In this document: one piece after another, positions 35,046 to 43,653 of the stretch
Layout: each line of letters opens with the position of its first letter
How positions within the stretch are numbered: position 1 is the first letter of the stretch
Source: a bacterium
GTDB taxonomy: Bacteria > Myxococcota_A > Bradymonadia > UBA7976 > UBA1532
Assembly (NCBI GenBank): GCA_030426085.1
Contig: JAUHYW010000042.1
Location: 1 to 64,000 of the forward strand
Direction of reading: 5' to 3'
DNA: 64,000 nt
Translations under genes and position numbers: made by a program
Notes under the pieces: generated by a model
The model's input: only the letters and a program-made list of their open reading frames with translations
The model's database searches: none
What the model was told of the DNA's origin: nothing

Positions 35046-36686
35046 TCATCGGGCCCGCGCCGCCGCCATCCTCAACGCGAGGATGTGGGCGCACGGGCCG
35101 CGTCTGAGTTTGTTGCGAAAATGCCAGCGGCAGCCACACTCGGCCGCCCGCAGGCGCTCGTCCTCGTCGATGCGGGCGCTGACCTCGAGCTGGCGTGATT
35201 CGTCGCGCACCGTGCCGCTCAGGTTCAGGTGACCCTCGCCGTCCAGGCGCTGGCTGCGCACCCGGACCCGGCGGTTGTCGACCAGATGGGTCGCGGTCTC
35301 TTCCCGCTCGCTGGCGAAGCGCAGCCGGTCCATCGGCAGCGGATCCCGGCTCAGCTCGCGGGCGCGGTAGACCCCGGCGTGCAGATCGAAGATGGCCCGC
35401 CCGGCCTGGGCCCACGCGCCGAGGGCGCCGAGCACGGTCGAGCGCTCCAGGCCGAGCCGGGCGCTCAGCTCGTCGGGCGTCGCCAGCCAGGTCTCTCTCA
35501 AGCCCTCGAAGACCCGCCGCTTCGTATCATCGTCCACCTCGGCTCGGGGCGCCATGAGATCGAAGTTGCCGGCCGTCGACCAGTCATTGGCCGTCCAGCC
35601 CGACAGGCCCAGGGTGAAGACCATCGATCCCATGTCGGCCACGTAGAACGACGGCATGCCTTTGCCGAGCAGGTGCACGGTGAAGCGATGGGTCACCGGG
35701 ATCAGCCGCTCGAGGATGTGGATGCGCCGCCGGCCCCACACCCGGATCTCGGTCGCCTCGGGCCCCTCGTAGACCGATCGGGGGCACTCGATGACATGGT
35801 TCCACGGCTCGAAGACCACCTTCACCGGCTCGCCGGGGGTGAGGCAATAGCGCATCGAGCGCGGGCCGCGGGTCTCTTTGTGGCGCCGCAGGAAGAGGCA
35901 GAAGTTGTAGACATCCAGCGGGTGCAGGTCGACCGTCGTCGCCGGCAGCGCCATCGCCGAGCTGACCTGGAGGAAGCCCCGGACCCAGCTATCGGGCAGG
36001 TCGATCTTGACCTCGCGCAGCGTCTCTTCGCCGGTCGTCGCGACCTCGAAGCCCCCCGGGTCGACCTTCAGCGACGTCGTCTTGTAGGTCCGGATCTTCT
36101 GGAACTCGTCGTACAGCGCCGCCGAGTAGTCGATGTTCGTCGTGCCGCAGGCCCGGTCGCCGACCTCGTCGAACTCCTCGTAGCGGGCCGCGAGGCAGCC
36201 ATAGGTCGACTCGTCCTTGCTGAAACACTCGAAGAAGACTTGATCGGGGTGCACCGTGATGACCGGATCGAGCACCAGCCACGCCTGATAGTCCCGGGTG
36301 TAGAGATAGTCGAAGTAGCGCCGCTGGGCCCGATAGAACGGCTGCATGCGCCGGCTGACCCGCTGGTCGACGGCCTGCAACTCCCGGCTGATGCGCTCGA
36401 TCTGCGATCGCACGCTCGCGCTGCGGGTCATCGCGGCGATGAGATCGCGCTCCTCCTGCTGGGCCAGCCATGCCTTGTAGGCCGCGCGATCCTTGGGGGT
36501 GTAGCGCAGATCGCTGATCACCACGTCGTGCAGCGCGCTGATGGCTTCCCGGAACTCGATGCCCGCCCGCAGGCGGCCTTCGAAGTGGGTCGGCGGGCGG
36601 GTCGCGTCGGGCACGAAGCTCAGAGCGCTGGCGGTCGGCGTGTTCCGGACCGCGGTGTGCCCCTGATAGGCGTAGCGGAACTCCAT
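35046..36686 (-). CDS. Winged-helix and SWIM zinc-finger protein (retron accessory)
   Basis: The 546-residue product begins at ATG 36686, overlapping the stop of the upstream gene (ATGA). It ends with CGCRWHFRN...CAHIL, the C-x-C-xn-C-x-H set of a SWIM zinc finger (about 515-540). Before that, residues ~385-450 (RVFEGLRETWLATPDELSARLGL..STVLGALGAW) read like a winged helix. The N-terminal half is not recognised. SWIM domains bind nucleic acid or protein. The combination is known from retron-linked proteins (WHSWIM) and from WGR/MoxR neighbourhoods. The msr-msd locus begins 14 nt after its stop. Confidence 0.8.
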   Translation of the reverse strand: MEFRYAYQGHTAVRNTPTASALSFVPDATRPPTHFEGRLRAGIEFREAISALHDVVISDLRYTPKDRAAYKAWLAQQEERDLIAAMTRSASVRSQIERISRELQAVDQRVSRRMQPFYRAQRRYFDYLYTRDYQAWLVLDPVITVHPDQVFFECFSKDESTYGCLAARYEEFDEVGDRACGTTNIDYSAALYDEFQKIRTYKTTSLKVDPGGFEVATTGEETLREVKIDLPDSWVRGFLQVSSAMALPATTVDLHPLDVYNFCLFLRRHKETRGPRSMRYCLTPGEPVKVVFEPWNHVIECPRSVYEGPEATEIRVWGRRRIHILERLIPVTHRFTVHLLGKGMPSFYVADMGSMVFTLGLSGWTANDWSTAGNFDLMAPRAEVDDDTKRRVFEGLRETWLATPDELSARLGLERSTVLGALGAWAQAGRAIFDLHAGVYRARELSRDPLPMDRLRFASEREETATHLVDNRRVRVRSQRLDGEGHLNLSGTVRDESRQLEVSARIDEDERLRAAECGCRWHFRNKLRRGPCAHILALRMAAARAR

Positions 36687-39600
36687 CAGGCCCCCCGCTC
36701 GGCGGATCCGGCGCGCACCGGCGGCGCGACGACGGTGATCGGCAGCGTGACGTCGGGCCAGCGGTGGTGGATGGCGGCCATCGTCCGGATGCACGCGGCG
36801 CGGTCTTCGACGGCGGTCGTCGCCGACTGGCGGGTGACGATGCGGGCGACGATCTCCGCGCTGCGCCGGTCGGCGAGCGCCTCGTCCCGCAGGAAGGCGT
36901 GAGCCCGCTGCTTGGCGGGGCGGCCGCGGTTGACGCCGCACAGCACCCGGATGAAGTACGGGGCCAGCTTCGCCAGCGTCTCCGGGTCGCCCGCCGCGTG
37001 CTCCCGCAGGTAGTTGCTCGCGAAGAGCTGCACGTCGCTCGACGGGTGCTCGCTCAGCTCGAGCAGGTAGCGTCGGCCATGGGTCGGGTCGAAGTGCTTC
37101 GCGATGAGCGCGCGCCCGAAGCGCTGCACGTCGGGGCGCACGCTGTCACAGACGCTCACCAGCACCGTCGCGCCGTCTTCACCGGCGAAGTCGCCGGCAT
37201 CGAACCGGGTGTCGAAGAGATCAAACGCGAACAGCCGGGTGTCTTCCCATCGGCTGTCGAGGACGGCCACCGCCTCGGCCAACGCGTTCTTGAGCCGGGG
37301 GACGGCCAGCGTCATCGCCTGCCACGCGGCCTCGCGCACCGACCTCACCTCGTGATCGGCCAGCTCGACGAGCTGATCGATGCCGATGGTCGCGGGGTCG
37401 AGGTGGTGGGGCAGCAGGTGCCCGCCCAGCTCCTGCGCGGCGCCCTCCTTGCTGCGCAGCAGGCGCCACGCGACCTCGGCCGGCACCCGCTTCAGGCCCT
37501 CGGCGAAGTCCTCGCGCAGCACCGTCACCACGAACTCGGGCACCCCGTCGGGCAGGCGCCGACGCAGCAGCGAGGCGATGAGCATCTGGAGGATCTGGCC
37601 GCCGAACGCCGGATCATGGTCGGCGAGGCGCTTGATGATGGGTCGGGCGGCGTCGCGGATCGTGCCATCGCGGTGGGTCAGCGACGACCACAAGAGGTCG
37701 GTCGCTTCGCGCAGCGTCGTGTCGTCGAGCAGGCCCAGGATGCGCAGCGCGATGACCCGGACCTCGGCGTGGGTCGACGACAAGAGCCCGCTCAGCGCCG
37801 ATGGGGCGATGGGCACGGTGCGCTCGGCCATCAGCCGGGCGGCGTAGCTCTGCACGACCGCCAGCGGGTGCCCCGCCAGATCGACCACGACCGGCTCGCC
37901 CAGCCCGGCCACGGCCGCGGTGAAGAAGTCGTCGAGCAGCGCGATGAGCCGGGTCGCGGTGGCGACGTCGTCCGGCCCGCGGCAGCCCATCATGTGGGCG
38001 ATGAGCGCCCCGGCGAGGGTCCGCGCGGTGTCCCGGTCGAAGCGCATGCCCCGCAGCAGATTGCGCATGCTCGATCGGACGTCGTCGTAGCCCGAGCCCG
38101 CCAACCGGGCCAGATCGGCCGGTGCGTCGAGCAGGAGCTGCGGCTCGCGCTCGAGCCACGACAGGCCGCTGCGGCGGGCGTCGGTCACGATGCTCTGCGC
38201 CATCGCCACCGCCAGCGTGCGCCGCTCGGCGGCCGGCAGCCCCGGGCGGCGATAGCGGGTGCGGGCCAGCTCGGCGCCCAGCTCGGCGGTCACCGGGTAG
38301 CGGGCCCCGATGATGACCGCCAGCCCGGCGGCGGGCAGCGCGTCGAGGAAGCGATCCTGCGCCCGCAGCGCGCGGGCGGCGAAGGCATGCACCGGCTGGC
38401 AGCGGCTGCCGTCGACGAGCTGCATCAGCCCGGCCGGCGTGCGATCCCACAGGTGGGGGAAGGCCTCCTGTCGGGTCTCGTCCTCCCGCTCGCGGCGGCG
38501 GTTCCGGCGGCTGGCGCGGCTGCTGCGGCTCTGCCAGCTCCGATAGCTCTGCCGATCGCGGTCGTAGAGGATGCGGTTGAAGGGTCGATCGCTGGCGAAC
38601 AGGTTGCGGTCGTCGTCGGTGTAGCCCAGCAGCACGCCCACGGCCATCGGCACGTAGTCATCGCCGTCGAGATCACCCATGCGGCGCAGCGTGCGCCAGG
38701 TGCGTCGGCGCAGGTAGTCCCGGGTCTTGCTGCCATAGGCCAGCGACGCGTCGACGCTGCGCAGCGCCCGGCTGGGATCGTAGACCCGGCGGGTCGAGCC
38801 ATCGGGCCGCTGGACCCAGGCCTTGCCCCGGCGGCTGATGTCGAACATGGCCCGGGTCGTCGCGAAGCGGTGGGCCACCAGGCCGAAGATGCGGGCGTCG
38901 AGGCGCAGCTCGGCGACCTTGAAGATGGCCCGCACGCGCTGGAAGGCCGGCGGGCGCAGGGGCACGTCGGGCAACACCGCCTCGACCGCGGCCCGCGCGG
39001 CGGGGGTGTTCATCAGATACAGCGTCTCGAGCGCCGCCCACCGCTTGCGGTCGTCGCTGCCGAACGGCGTCGGCTCGCCGTCTTCGCCCGGTGAGCCGGC
39101 GAGGTGGGCCCGCAGCGCCTCGGTGAGCGCGCGGGCGTCGTCGCTGCGCAGCGGCTCGGGCAGTCGGCGGCGCAGGCTGTCGACGAAGGCGGCCTTCTCG
39201 TCGCCGGTGAACAGCTCGCCCAGCGCGGCGGCGGCGACGCGGGCGACGTGCGGTGGGGTGCCCGGATCGCGATACAGCCGCACGAGCGGCCCGGTGGCCG
39301 AGGCGTCGCCGCAGCGGGCGAGGGCCCACGCTGCGCAGTAGTCGCGCATGGCGTCGCCGGTGCCGATGAGGCCGACGAGCAGGGGCGTCGCCTCGCTCAG
39401 CTTCAGCTCGCCGGCCCGCCACATCGCCCGGGTCAGGGACCACGAGCCGTCACCCGAGCGCGTCCGCGGGGTCCGTCGACCGCTGCGGCCTCGCCGCTGC
39501 GCGCGCAGGGCGGCCTGGATCTCGCGTCGGGAGCGGCCGGCCCGGCTCGAGCGGACCTCGGGCGCGGGGGCCCGGGACCCGCCGGCGCGGAGCCGATCGC

Positions 39601-40000
39601 CGCGGGCGAGCCGATCGAGGGTGGCCTGGGCTCGGGGGTCGCTCACCCGGGGCGCGCTGCGCGAGGGCGGGGCGGGCGGCGAGGCAGCGGACCGCGGGGT
39701 GGGGGAGGGGGCCGGCGCCGGCTCGGGCTCCGGTTCGGGCTCGGGGGCCGGGGCGAACGACGGCCCGCCCACGTAGCCCTGGGCCTGCTTCTGCTCGATG
39801 AGCTTGCGGAAGGCGGCCCGGGCCCGGGCCTCGGGCACCGGCTGGACCGTCTGGGTGCCCTCCTTGAGCGGCTTGCCCCGCCGACCATAGCGGTAGTTCA
39901 CCACGAAGCGGTCGTCGCCCACGGCGCAGAGATCGATCTCGTAGACCTTCTCGCTGCGCCCCCGGGTGAAGACCAGGGTGACCTGCTCGACGAGCCGCAT
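36686..40000 (-). CDS. WGR-domain protein with HEAT/ARM repeats (retron accessory)
   Basis: Residues 1-75 form a WGR domain with Y-G-R at 38-40 in place of the namesake Trp; WGR domains (PARP1, MolR) bind nucleic acid ends. A long Pro/Glu/Ala linker (about 85-150) leads to ~900 residues of helical repeats (RLYRDPGTPPHVARVAAAAL, HAEVRVIALRILGLL, DHEVRSVREAAWQAM) typical of HEAT/ARM scaffolds. An Arg/Ser-rich loop sits near 490-515. There is no signal peptide or TM. At 1104 aa it is the largest protein of the cassette. It overlaps the SWIM gene and begins 17 nt after the propeller gene ends. Confidence 0.85.
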   Translation of the reverse strand: MRLVEQVTLVFTRGRSEKVYEIDLCAVGDDRFVVNYRYGRRGKPLKEGTQTVQPVPEARARAAFRKLIEQKQAQGYVGGPSFAPAPEPEPEPEPAPAPSPTPRSAASPPAPPSRSAPRVSDPRAQATLDRLARGDRLRAGGSRAPAPEVRSSRAGRSRREIQAALRAQRRGRSGRRTPRTRSGDGSWSLTRAMWRAGELKLSEATPLLVGLIGTGDAMRDYCAAWALARCGDASATGPLVRLYRDPGTPPHVARVAAAALGELFTGDEKAAFVDSLRRRLPEPLRSDDARALTEALRAHLAGSPGEDGEPTPFGSDDRKRWAALETLYLMNTPAARAAVEAVLPDVPLRPPAFQRVRAIFKVAELRLDARIFGLVAHRFATTRAMFDISRRGKAWVQRPDGSTRRVYDPSRALRSVDASLAYGSKTRDYLRRRTWRTLRRMGDLDGDDYVPMAVGVLLGYTDDDRNLFASDRPFNRILYDRDRQSYRSWQSRSSRASRRNRRREREDETRQEAFPHLWDRTPAGLMQLVDGSRCQPVHAFAARALRAQDRFLDALPAAGLAVIIGARYPVTAELGAELARTRYRRPGLPAAERRTLAVAMAQSIVTDARRSGLSWLEREPQLLLDAPADLARLAGSGYDDVRSSMRNLLRGMRFDRDTARTLAGALIAHMMGCRGPDDVATATRLIALLDDFFTAAVAGLGEPVVVDLAGHPLAVVQSYAARLMAERTVPIAPSALSGLLSSTHAEVRVIALRILGLLDDTTLREATDLLWSSLTHRDGTIRDAARPIIKRLADHDPAFGGQILQMLIASLLRRRLPDGVPEFVVTVLREDFAEGLKRVPAEVAWRLLRSKEGAAQELGGHLLPHHLDPATIGIDQLVELADHEVRSVREAAWQAMTLAVPRLKNALAEAVAVLDSRWEDTRLFAFDLFDTRFDAGDFAGEDGATVLVSVCDSVRPDVQRFGRALIAKHFDPTHGRRYLLELSEHPSSDVQLFASNYLREHAAGDPETLAKLAPYFIRVLCGVNRGRPAKQRAHAFLRDEALADRRSAEIVARIVTRQSATTAVEDRAACIRTMAAIHHRWPDVTLPITVVAPPVRAGSAERGA

Positions 40001-40017
40001 GCTGTGCTCGACCTCCG

Positions 40018-41448
40018 TCAGTCCTCGAGCCGCCGGATGTCACCATACGCCCGATAGAAGCCGCCGCGCGAGGACTCCTTGACCGAGTCGACCACGTAGC
40101 GGGCCCCCTTCTCGCGCAGGTTGCGGGGGAACTGCACGTTCCAGTCCTTGTTGTAGCCGTCGCTGGCCACCCGGACCCGCAGCTTCGAGCCCTCTGCGTA
40201 GCACTCGAGCACGACCCCGTCGCCGACGTCCGCGGTGCGGGCCATGTTGGCGGTGGTCGCCGTCTGCACCGCGGGCGCGGCGGCGGCGGCCTTGATGTTG
40301 CGGGCCTTGGGCACCGTGCCGGCCTTCGCCGCCTCGATGGCCTCCTCGCGGGCGTCGAGGCAGGCGAGGGCGCCGGTGGTCGTCACGATGTACAGCCGGT
40401 CGGCGTGGTACTGCATCGAGAACGCCGAGCCGCAGCCGGTGCCCAGCTTCCACAGCCGCTCGCCGTTCTCGCCGAAGCAGTAGATCGACGAGCTGGAGTC
40501 CCCGGCGAAGACGTACTTGCCGTCGCCGGTGGCCGCGCAGGAGAACACCGACCCGTCGCACTTGTAGGTGCCCATCGGCTCGCCCTGCTTGCCGAAGCGA
40601 TAGACCTTGTCGTCCGAGCAGCCGGCGTAGACCGTCGTCGGCTCCTGCCAGCCGAACAGCACCGAGCCCCGGGTGTTCTGGTGCCAGATCTGGGAGCCGT
40701 CCTCCCAGTCGTACATCGTCACCCCGCCCGAGTGGCCGTGGTAGACCCCGATGTCATCGCAGCGGACCATCCAGCCCGACGAGCCCTTCGACTTCTGCTG
40801 CCACTGGGTGACGTCCTCGTGGTTGAAGACGTGCACCGAGCCCTTGGCGTCGGCCACCCCGAGCACGCCGTCGGCGATGTCGAGCCAGTAGATGTCGACG
40901 TTCTCGTCGATCTCGTAGGCCACCGCGGGCATCTTGCCGGTGAGATCGTAGACGTTGCCGTCGTCGCAGCCGACGTAGAGCCAGTCGTCGTCGCGCACGA
41001 TGCACTTGACGCCGTCGGGCAGCTTGAACTCGCGCTGCACCTGCCCCTCGTGGTCCAGCGAGAAGACCCGCCCGGCCTCGTTGCCGACCCACGCCCCGCG
41101 GTCGTCGACGAAGACGCCGAAGGCCGACCGGCCGGTGTCGAACTTCCACAGGATGGGGGCCTTCTTGGCCGACGAGCGGGTGCTCTGGATGGTGCGCCGG
41201 GTGATGGCCCGCCGCTGGCGCACGCCCATCACCGCGTCTTCGTAGCCCTTGCGCTTCTTGCTCTTGATCTTCTTCTCGGCCTCTTTGAGCGCCTTCTCTT
41301 CGCTGGCGAAGGTCTTGCTGCTCTTCTGGCCATCGGTCCCGATGCGCCCGTAGCGGATGGTCATCGTCGAGCCGTCGACGACGACCTCGTAGAACTTGTG
41401 GGAGACGCCTTGATCCTCGGAGAGTTCGAGGTAGGTCCGGTGCGCCAT
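40018..41448 (-). CDS. WGR-domain protein with beta-propeller (PQQ/WD-like)
   Basis: ATG 41448 follows AGGAG and gives a 476-residue protein. Residues 1-75 are a WGR domain (Y33-G34-R35, then basic KKIKSKKRKGY). The central ~290 residues are repeated strands such as GAWVGNEAGRVFSLD, DDWLYVGCDDGNVYDL, TTVYAGCSDDKVYRF and KYVFAGDSSSSIYCF, a PQQ/WD-like propeller of about seven blades. A small C-terminal domain (VVLECYAEGSKLRVRVASDG) follows. Such a pair could bind nucleic acid ends through WGR and a partner through the propeller. It is the first gene of the retron unit and is not a core component I know of. Confidence 0.85.
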   Translation of the reverse strand: MAHRTYLELSEDQGVSHKFYEVVVDGSTMTIRYGRIGTDGQKSSKTFASEEKALKEAEKKIKSKKRKGYEDAVMGVRQRRAITRRTIQSTRSSAKKAPILWKFDTGRSAFGVFVDDRGAWVGNEAGRVFSLDHEGQVQREFKLPDGVKCIVRDDDWLYVGCDDGNVYDLTGKMPAVAYEIDENVDIYWLDIADGVLGVADAKGSVHVFNHEDVTQWQQKSKGSSGWMVRCDDIGVYHGHSGGVTMYDWEDGSQIWHQNTRGSVLFGWQEPTTVYAGCSDDKVYRFGKQGEPMGTYKCDGSVFSCAATGDGKYVFAGDSSSSIYCFGENGERLWKLGTGCGSAFSMQYHADRLYIVTTTGALACLDAREEAIEAAKAGTVPKARNIKAAAAAPAVQTATTANMARTADVGDGVVLECYAEGSKLRVRVASDGYNKDWNVQFPRNLREKGARYVVDSVKESSRGGFYRAYGDIRRLED

Positions 41449-41550
41449 CGGGGGCTCCTGCTTCGTCCGGGGTGATCGGTCCAACGGTCCGGATCGGGTT
41501 AGCAGGCGACCGGGCGGTCTGCAAGCCCCGAGTTGCGGTCGTGGGTCGGG

Positions 41551-41567
41551 GGCCCGGGCGACGGGCC
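41551..41567. terminator. Possible terminator hairpin upstream of retron unit
   Basis: GGCCCG-GGCGA-CGGGCC forms a 6-bp stem with a 5-nt loop, 42 nt beyond the SEC-C gene stop on the minus strand. The T-run is missing, so termination is weakly supported. It separates the SEC-C gene from the retron genes. Confidence 0.25.
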
Positions 41568-41608
41568 GGCCGGTGCCATGGTGATGCCATCGGCGGATGG
41601 GAGTGGAG

Positions 41609-43000
41609 TCAGCTCTTGCGCAGGCAGCAGCGCTTGTACTTGCGGCCGCTGCCGCAGGGGCAGGGGTCGTTGCGCCCGACGCGGACCTTCTTGTGAGCCG
41701 GGACCTTGCGGCCGAAGTACTCCTGGTTGTAGCGGATGTTGTCCCGGGCCCGCTCGATGGCCGGGGTGAAGCGCATGCGCCGCAGATGCGCGGCGGGCAC
41801 GTACAGATCGGCCGCCTCCTTGTCGGCGGCCCAGACGGTGAGCATGCCCAGCCACATGAACATGTCGGGGTTCTCGCCGAAGGCCGACTCGGACTGCGCG
41901 ATCATCCATGGCCCGGCCAGGGCCATCGGCAGGTCGTCGAGCGTGGGATCGGGCTGGCCTTCGACGCTCACGATGCAGCTCAGCATGGCCTCGCGCAGCG
42001 CCTGCCAGCCGACCTCGGGCGCGCGCATCGCGAGCAGCATCGGCTGCACCAGAGCCTCGGTCGCCGTCGCGTCCATCTCGTGGGCGGGATCGGTGAAGAC
42101 CGGCGCGCTGCGGTCGGCGAGCACGCCTAAGACCGATGGGGCGAACTCGGGGTGGCGCACGGCGATGGCCACCAGCGACATCGCCGACTGCGCCGCCTGC
42201 AGGTAGCCCTCGGCCTCGCGCCAGCGTCGGCGGTGGCTCGACTCGAGCCGCGGCCCCATCCGCCCCGCCAGCCACGCCGCCCGGATCATCGGCCCGGTCT
42301 GAAGCAGCACGAAGGCCGGCGCGGTCAGCGGGTCGAGGACGCGCTCGGGCTGCGCGTCGATGCGCGCCAGCATTTGATCGAGGTCGAGCGCGCCGAACAG
42401 CATCAGCACATGGCCCATGGCCTCGACGTTGTCCCCGTAGCGCTCCATGACCCGGGTCATCGCCTTGTCCCGGCGGGCGCGCTGGCGAGCCCCTGCGTTG
42501 CGCCGGATCTCGGCCAGCGACAGGTGCAGCTCGTGCCACAGCTTCAGCAGCGCCCGCTCCAGCAGGGGGGCGAGCGCGAACAGCGCCTCGAAGTCCTCCC
42601 GGGCCAGCCGCACGCCGGCTTCGAGCAGGCGCTCGAACAGCCCGAAGAGACCGCCCCGCAGCTCGACCCGATCTTCGACCCGCCCGGTCCGGGCCGACGC
42701 CTCGATGGCCGCCTGCGCGACGTCCCGGGGCACGACCTGCACGTCGCCGACCCGCATGCCGGGGCCGAGGCAGGTCACAAACCGACCCTCGCGGGTGACG
42801 ATGATGTGCGGTGGCTTGCGCCCATCGGCCAGCGCGATGGCCACCCGCTCGTCGGCGTCGGGTGCGCGCTCGCTGTCCGCCGAGCCGGCGAGCGCGATGC
42901 GCACGGCGCGCGGGTCGCGGTACAGACCCAGCGCCAGCTCGAGCTGGGCGTCGCCTCGCAACCGCTCCAGGCGCGAGAGGAAGTGTGCGGCGTGTCCCAT
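41609..43000 (-). CDS. SEC-C zinc-motif protein
   Basis: This 463-residue cytoplasmic protein ends in VGRNDPCPCGSGRKYKRCC, the SecA C-terminal zinc motif (C-x-C-x8-C-C) found in SEC-C proteins that bind SecB or other partners. The rest is helical and not recognised (AIERARDNIRYNQEYFG, LLEAGVRLAREDFEALF). The start at 43000 has GGAGGG upstream. It is on the same strand as the retron unit but 160 bp upstream, so co-transcription is possible but not shown. No signal peptide is visible. Confidence 0.75.
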   Translation of the reverse strand: MGHAAHFLSRLERLRGDAQLELALGLYRDPRAVRIALAGSADSERAPDADERVAIALADGRKPPHIIVTREGRFVTCLGPGMRVGDVQVVPRDVAQAAIEASARTGRVEDRVELRGGLFGLFERLLEAGVRLAREDFEALFALAPLLERALLKLWHELHLSLAEIRRNAGARQRARRDKAMTRVMERYGDNVEAMGHVLMLFGALDLDQMLARIDAQPERVLDPLTAPAFVLLQTGPMIRAAWLAGRMGPRLESSHRRRWREAEGYLQAAQSAMSLVAIAVRHPEFAPSVLGVLADRSAPVFTDPAHEMDATATEALVQPMLLAMRAPEVGWQALREAMLSCIVSVEGQPDPTLDDLPMALAGPWMIAQSESAFGENPDMFMWLGMLTVWAADKEAADLYVPAAHLRRMRFTPAIERARDNIRYNQEYFGRKVPAHKKVRVGRNDPCPCGSGRKYKRCCLRKS

Positions 43001-43072
43001 GGGCCCTCCCGGTGTGCACTGCGAGCGAAGCCGATCCGTCCGCGGGGGTCAAGCCCTCGCTGATCGGCGCCG

Positions 43073-43552
43073 CTACAGCACCTCGTCGTGCAGGGCGGCC
43101 AGGGGCGGCAGCAGCGCCGTCAGCGCGGCGTGGAGGGCGGCCCAGTGATCCGGGCCGACGGCGGCCGCCATCTCGGCTTCGAGGGCGCCGAGCACCTTCA
43201 AGCCCTCCTCGATCGCGTGGGTCCCGTCGGGGTGCACCGCGAACCGGATCAGGCGCGCGCGGCCGTCGCTCGGATCGGGTATGCGCTCCAGGGCGCCCCA
43301 CTCGACGAGTTCGGCCACCAGCGGGGCGACCGCCTGCTTGCTCACCCCCGCCCGCTCGGCGATCTCGGTGATCCGGGATCCGTCGAGGTCGATGTAGGGG
43401 AAGAGCCCGGTGTGGGCCCGGCGCCAGGGGTGGCCGGTGGTCGAGCGCAGGCGGGCGAGGGCGATCTCGTCGAAGAGGCGGCCGCAGCGCATCATGAGCT
43501 GCGCGGTGCTGCGGGCCTTGGCCTGCTCGATGGCGTCGTGATCGGGGTCCAT
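43073..43552 (-). CDS. MarR-family transcriptional regulator
   Basis: The 159-residue product has a MarR winged helix: ITEIAERAGVSKQAVAPLVAELVEWGALER is the helix-turn-helix and recognition helix, and DGRARLIRFAVHPDG forms the wing. ATG 43552 is used; an in-frame TTG at 43579 overlaps an operator. It lies head to head with the DUF4336 enzyme gene, and two palindromes in the 101-bp spacer are probably its binding sites. MarR proteins usually repress until a phenolic or electrophile ligand binds. Confidence 0.9.
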   Translation of the reverse strand: MDPDHDAIEQAKARSTAQLMMRCGRLFDEIALARLRSTTGHPWRRAHTGLFPYIDLDGSRITEIAERAGVSKQAVAPLVAELVEWGALERIPDPSDGRARLIRFAVHPDGTHAIEEGLKVLGALEAEMAAAVGPDHWAALHAALTALLPPLAALHDEVL

Positions 43553-43573
43553 GCGGGCCTCGGTGGCGAAAAT

Positions 43574-43591
43574 GGTCAAGTGCCCTTGACC
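43574..43591. promoter_or_regulatory. Palindrome GGTCAAG-TGCC-CTTGACC, probable MarR operator 1
   Basis: A perfect 7-bp inverted repeat with a 4-nt spacer lies close to the MarR start codon. The half-site GTCAAG is the same as in the second palindrome, supporting one dimeric regulator. Confidence 0.65.
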
Positions 43592-43620
43592 GGGTTGGGC
43601 ATCGGTGGCACCTTGATATC

Positions 43621-43636
43621 GTCAAGTCCACTTGAC
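43621..43636. promoter_or_regulatory. Palindrome GTCAAGT-CC-ACTTGAC, probable MarR operator 2
   Basis: A perfect 16-bp inverted repeat lies just upstream of AAGGAG and GTG 43654 and overlaps the probable promoter region (TGATAT at 43614). Occupation here would shut off the DUF4336 gene. Confidence 0.65.
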
Positions 43637-43653
43637 CTTCAAGGAGATGTGCC

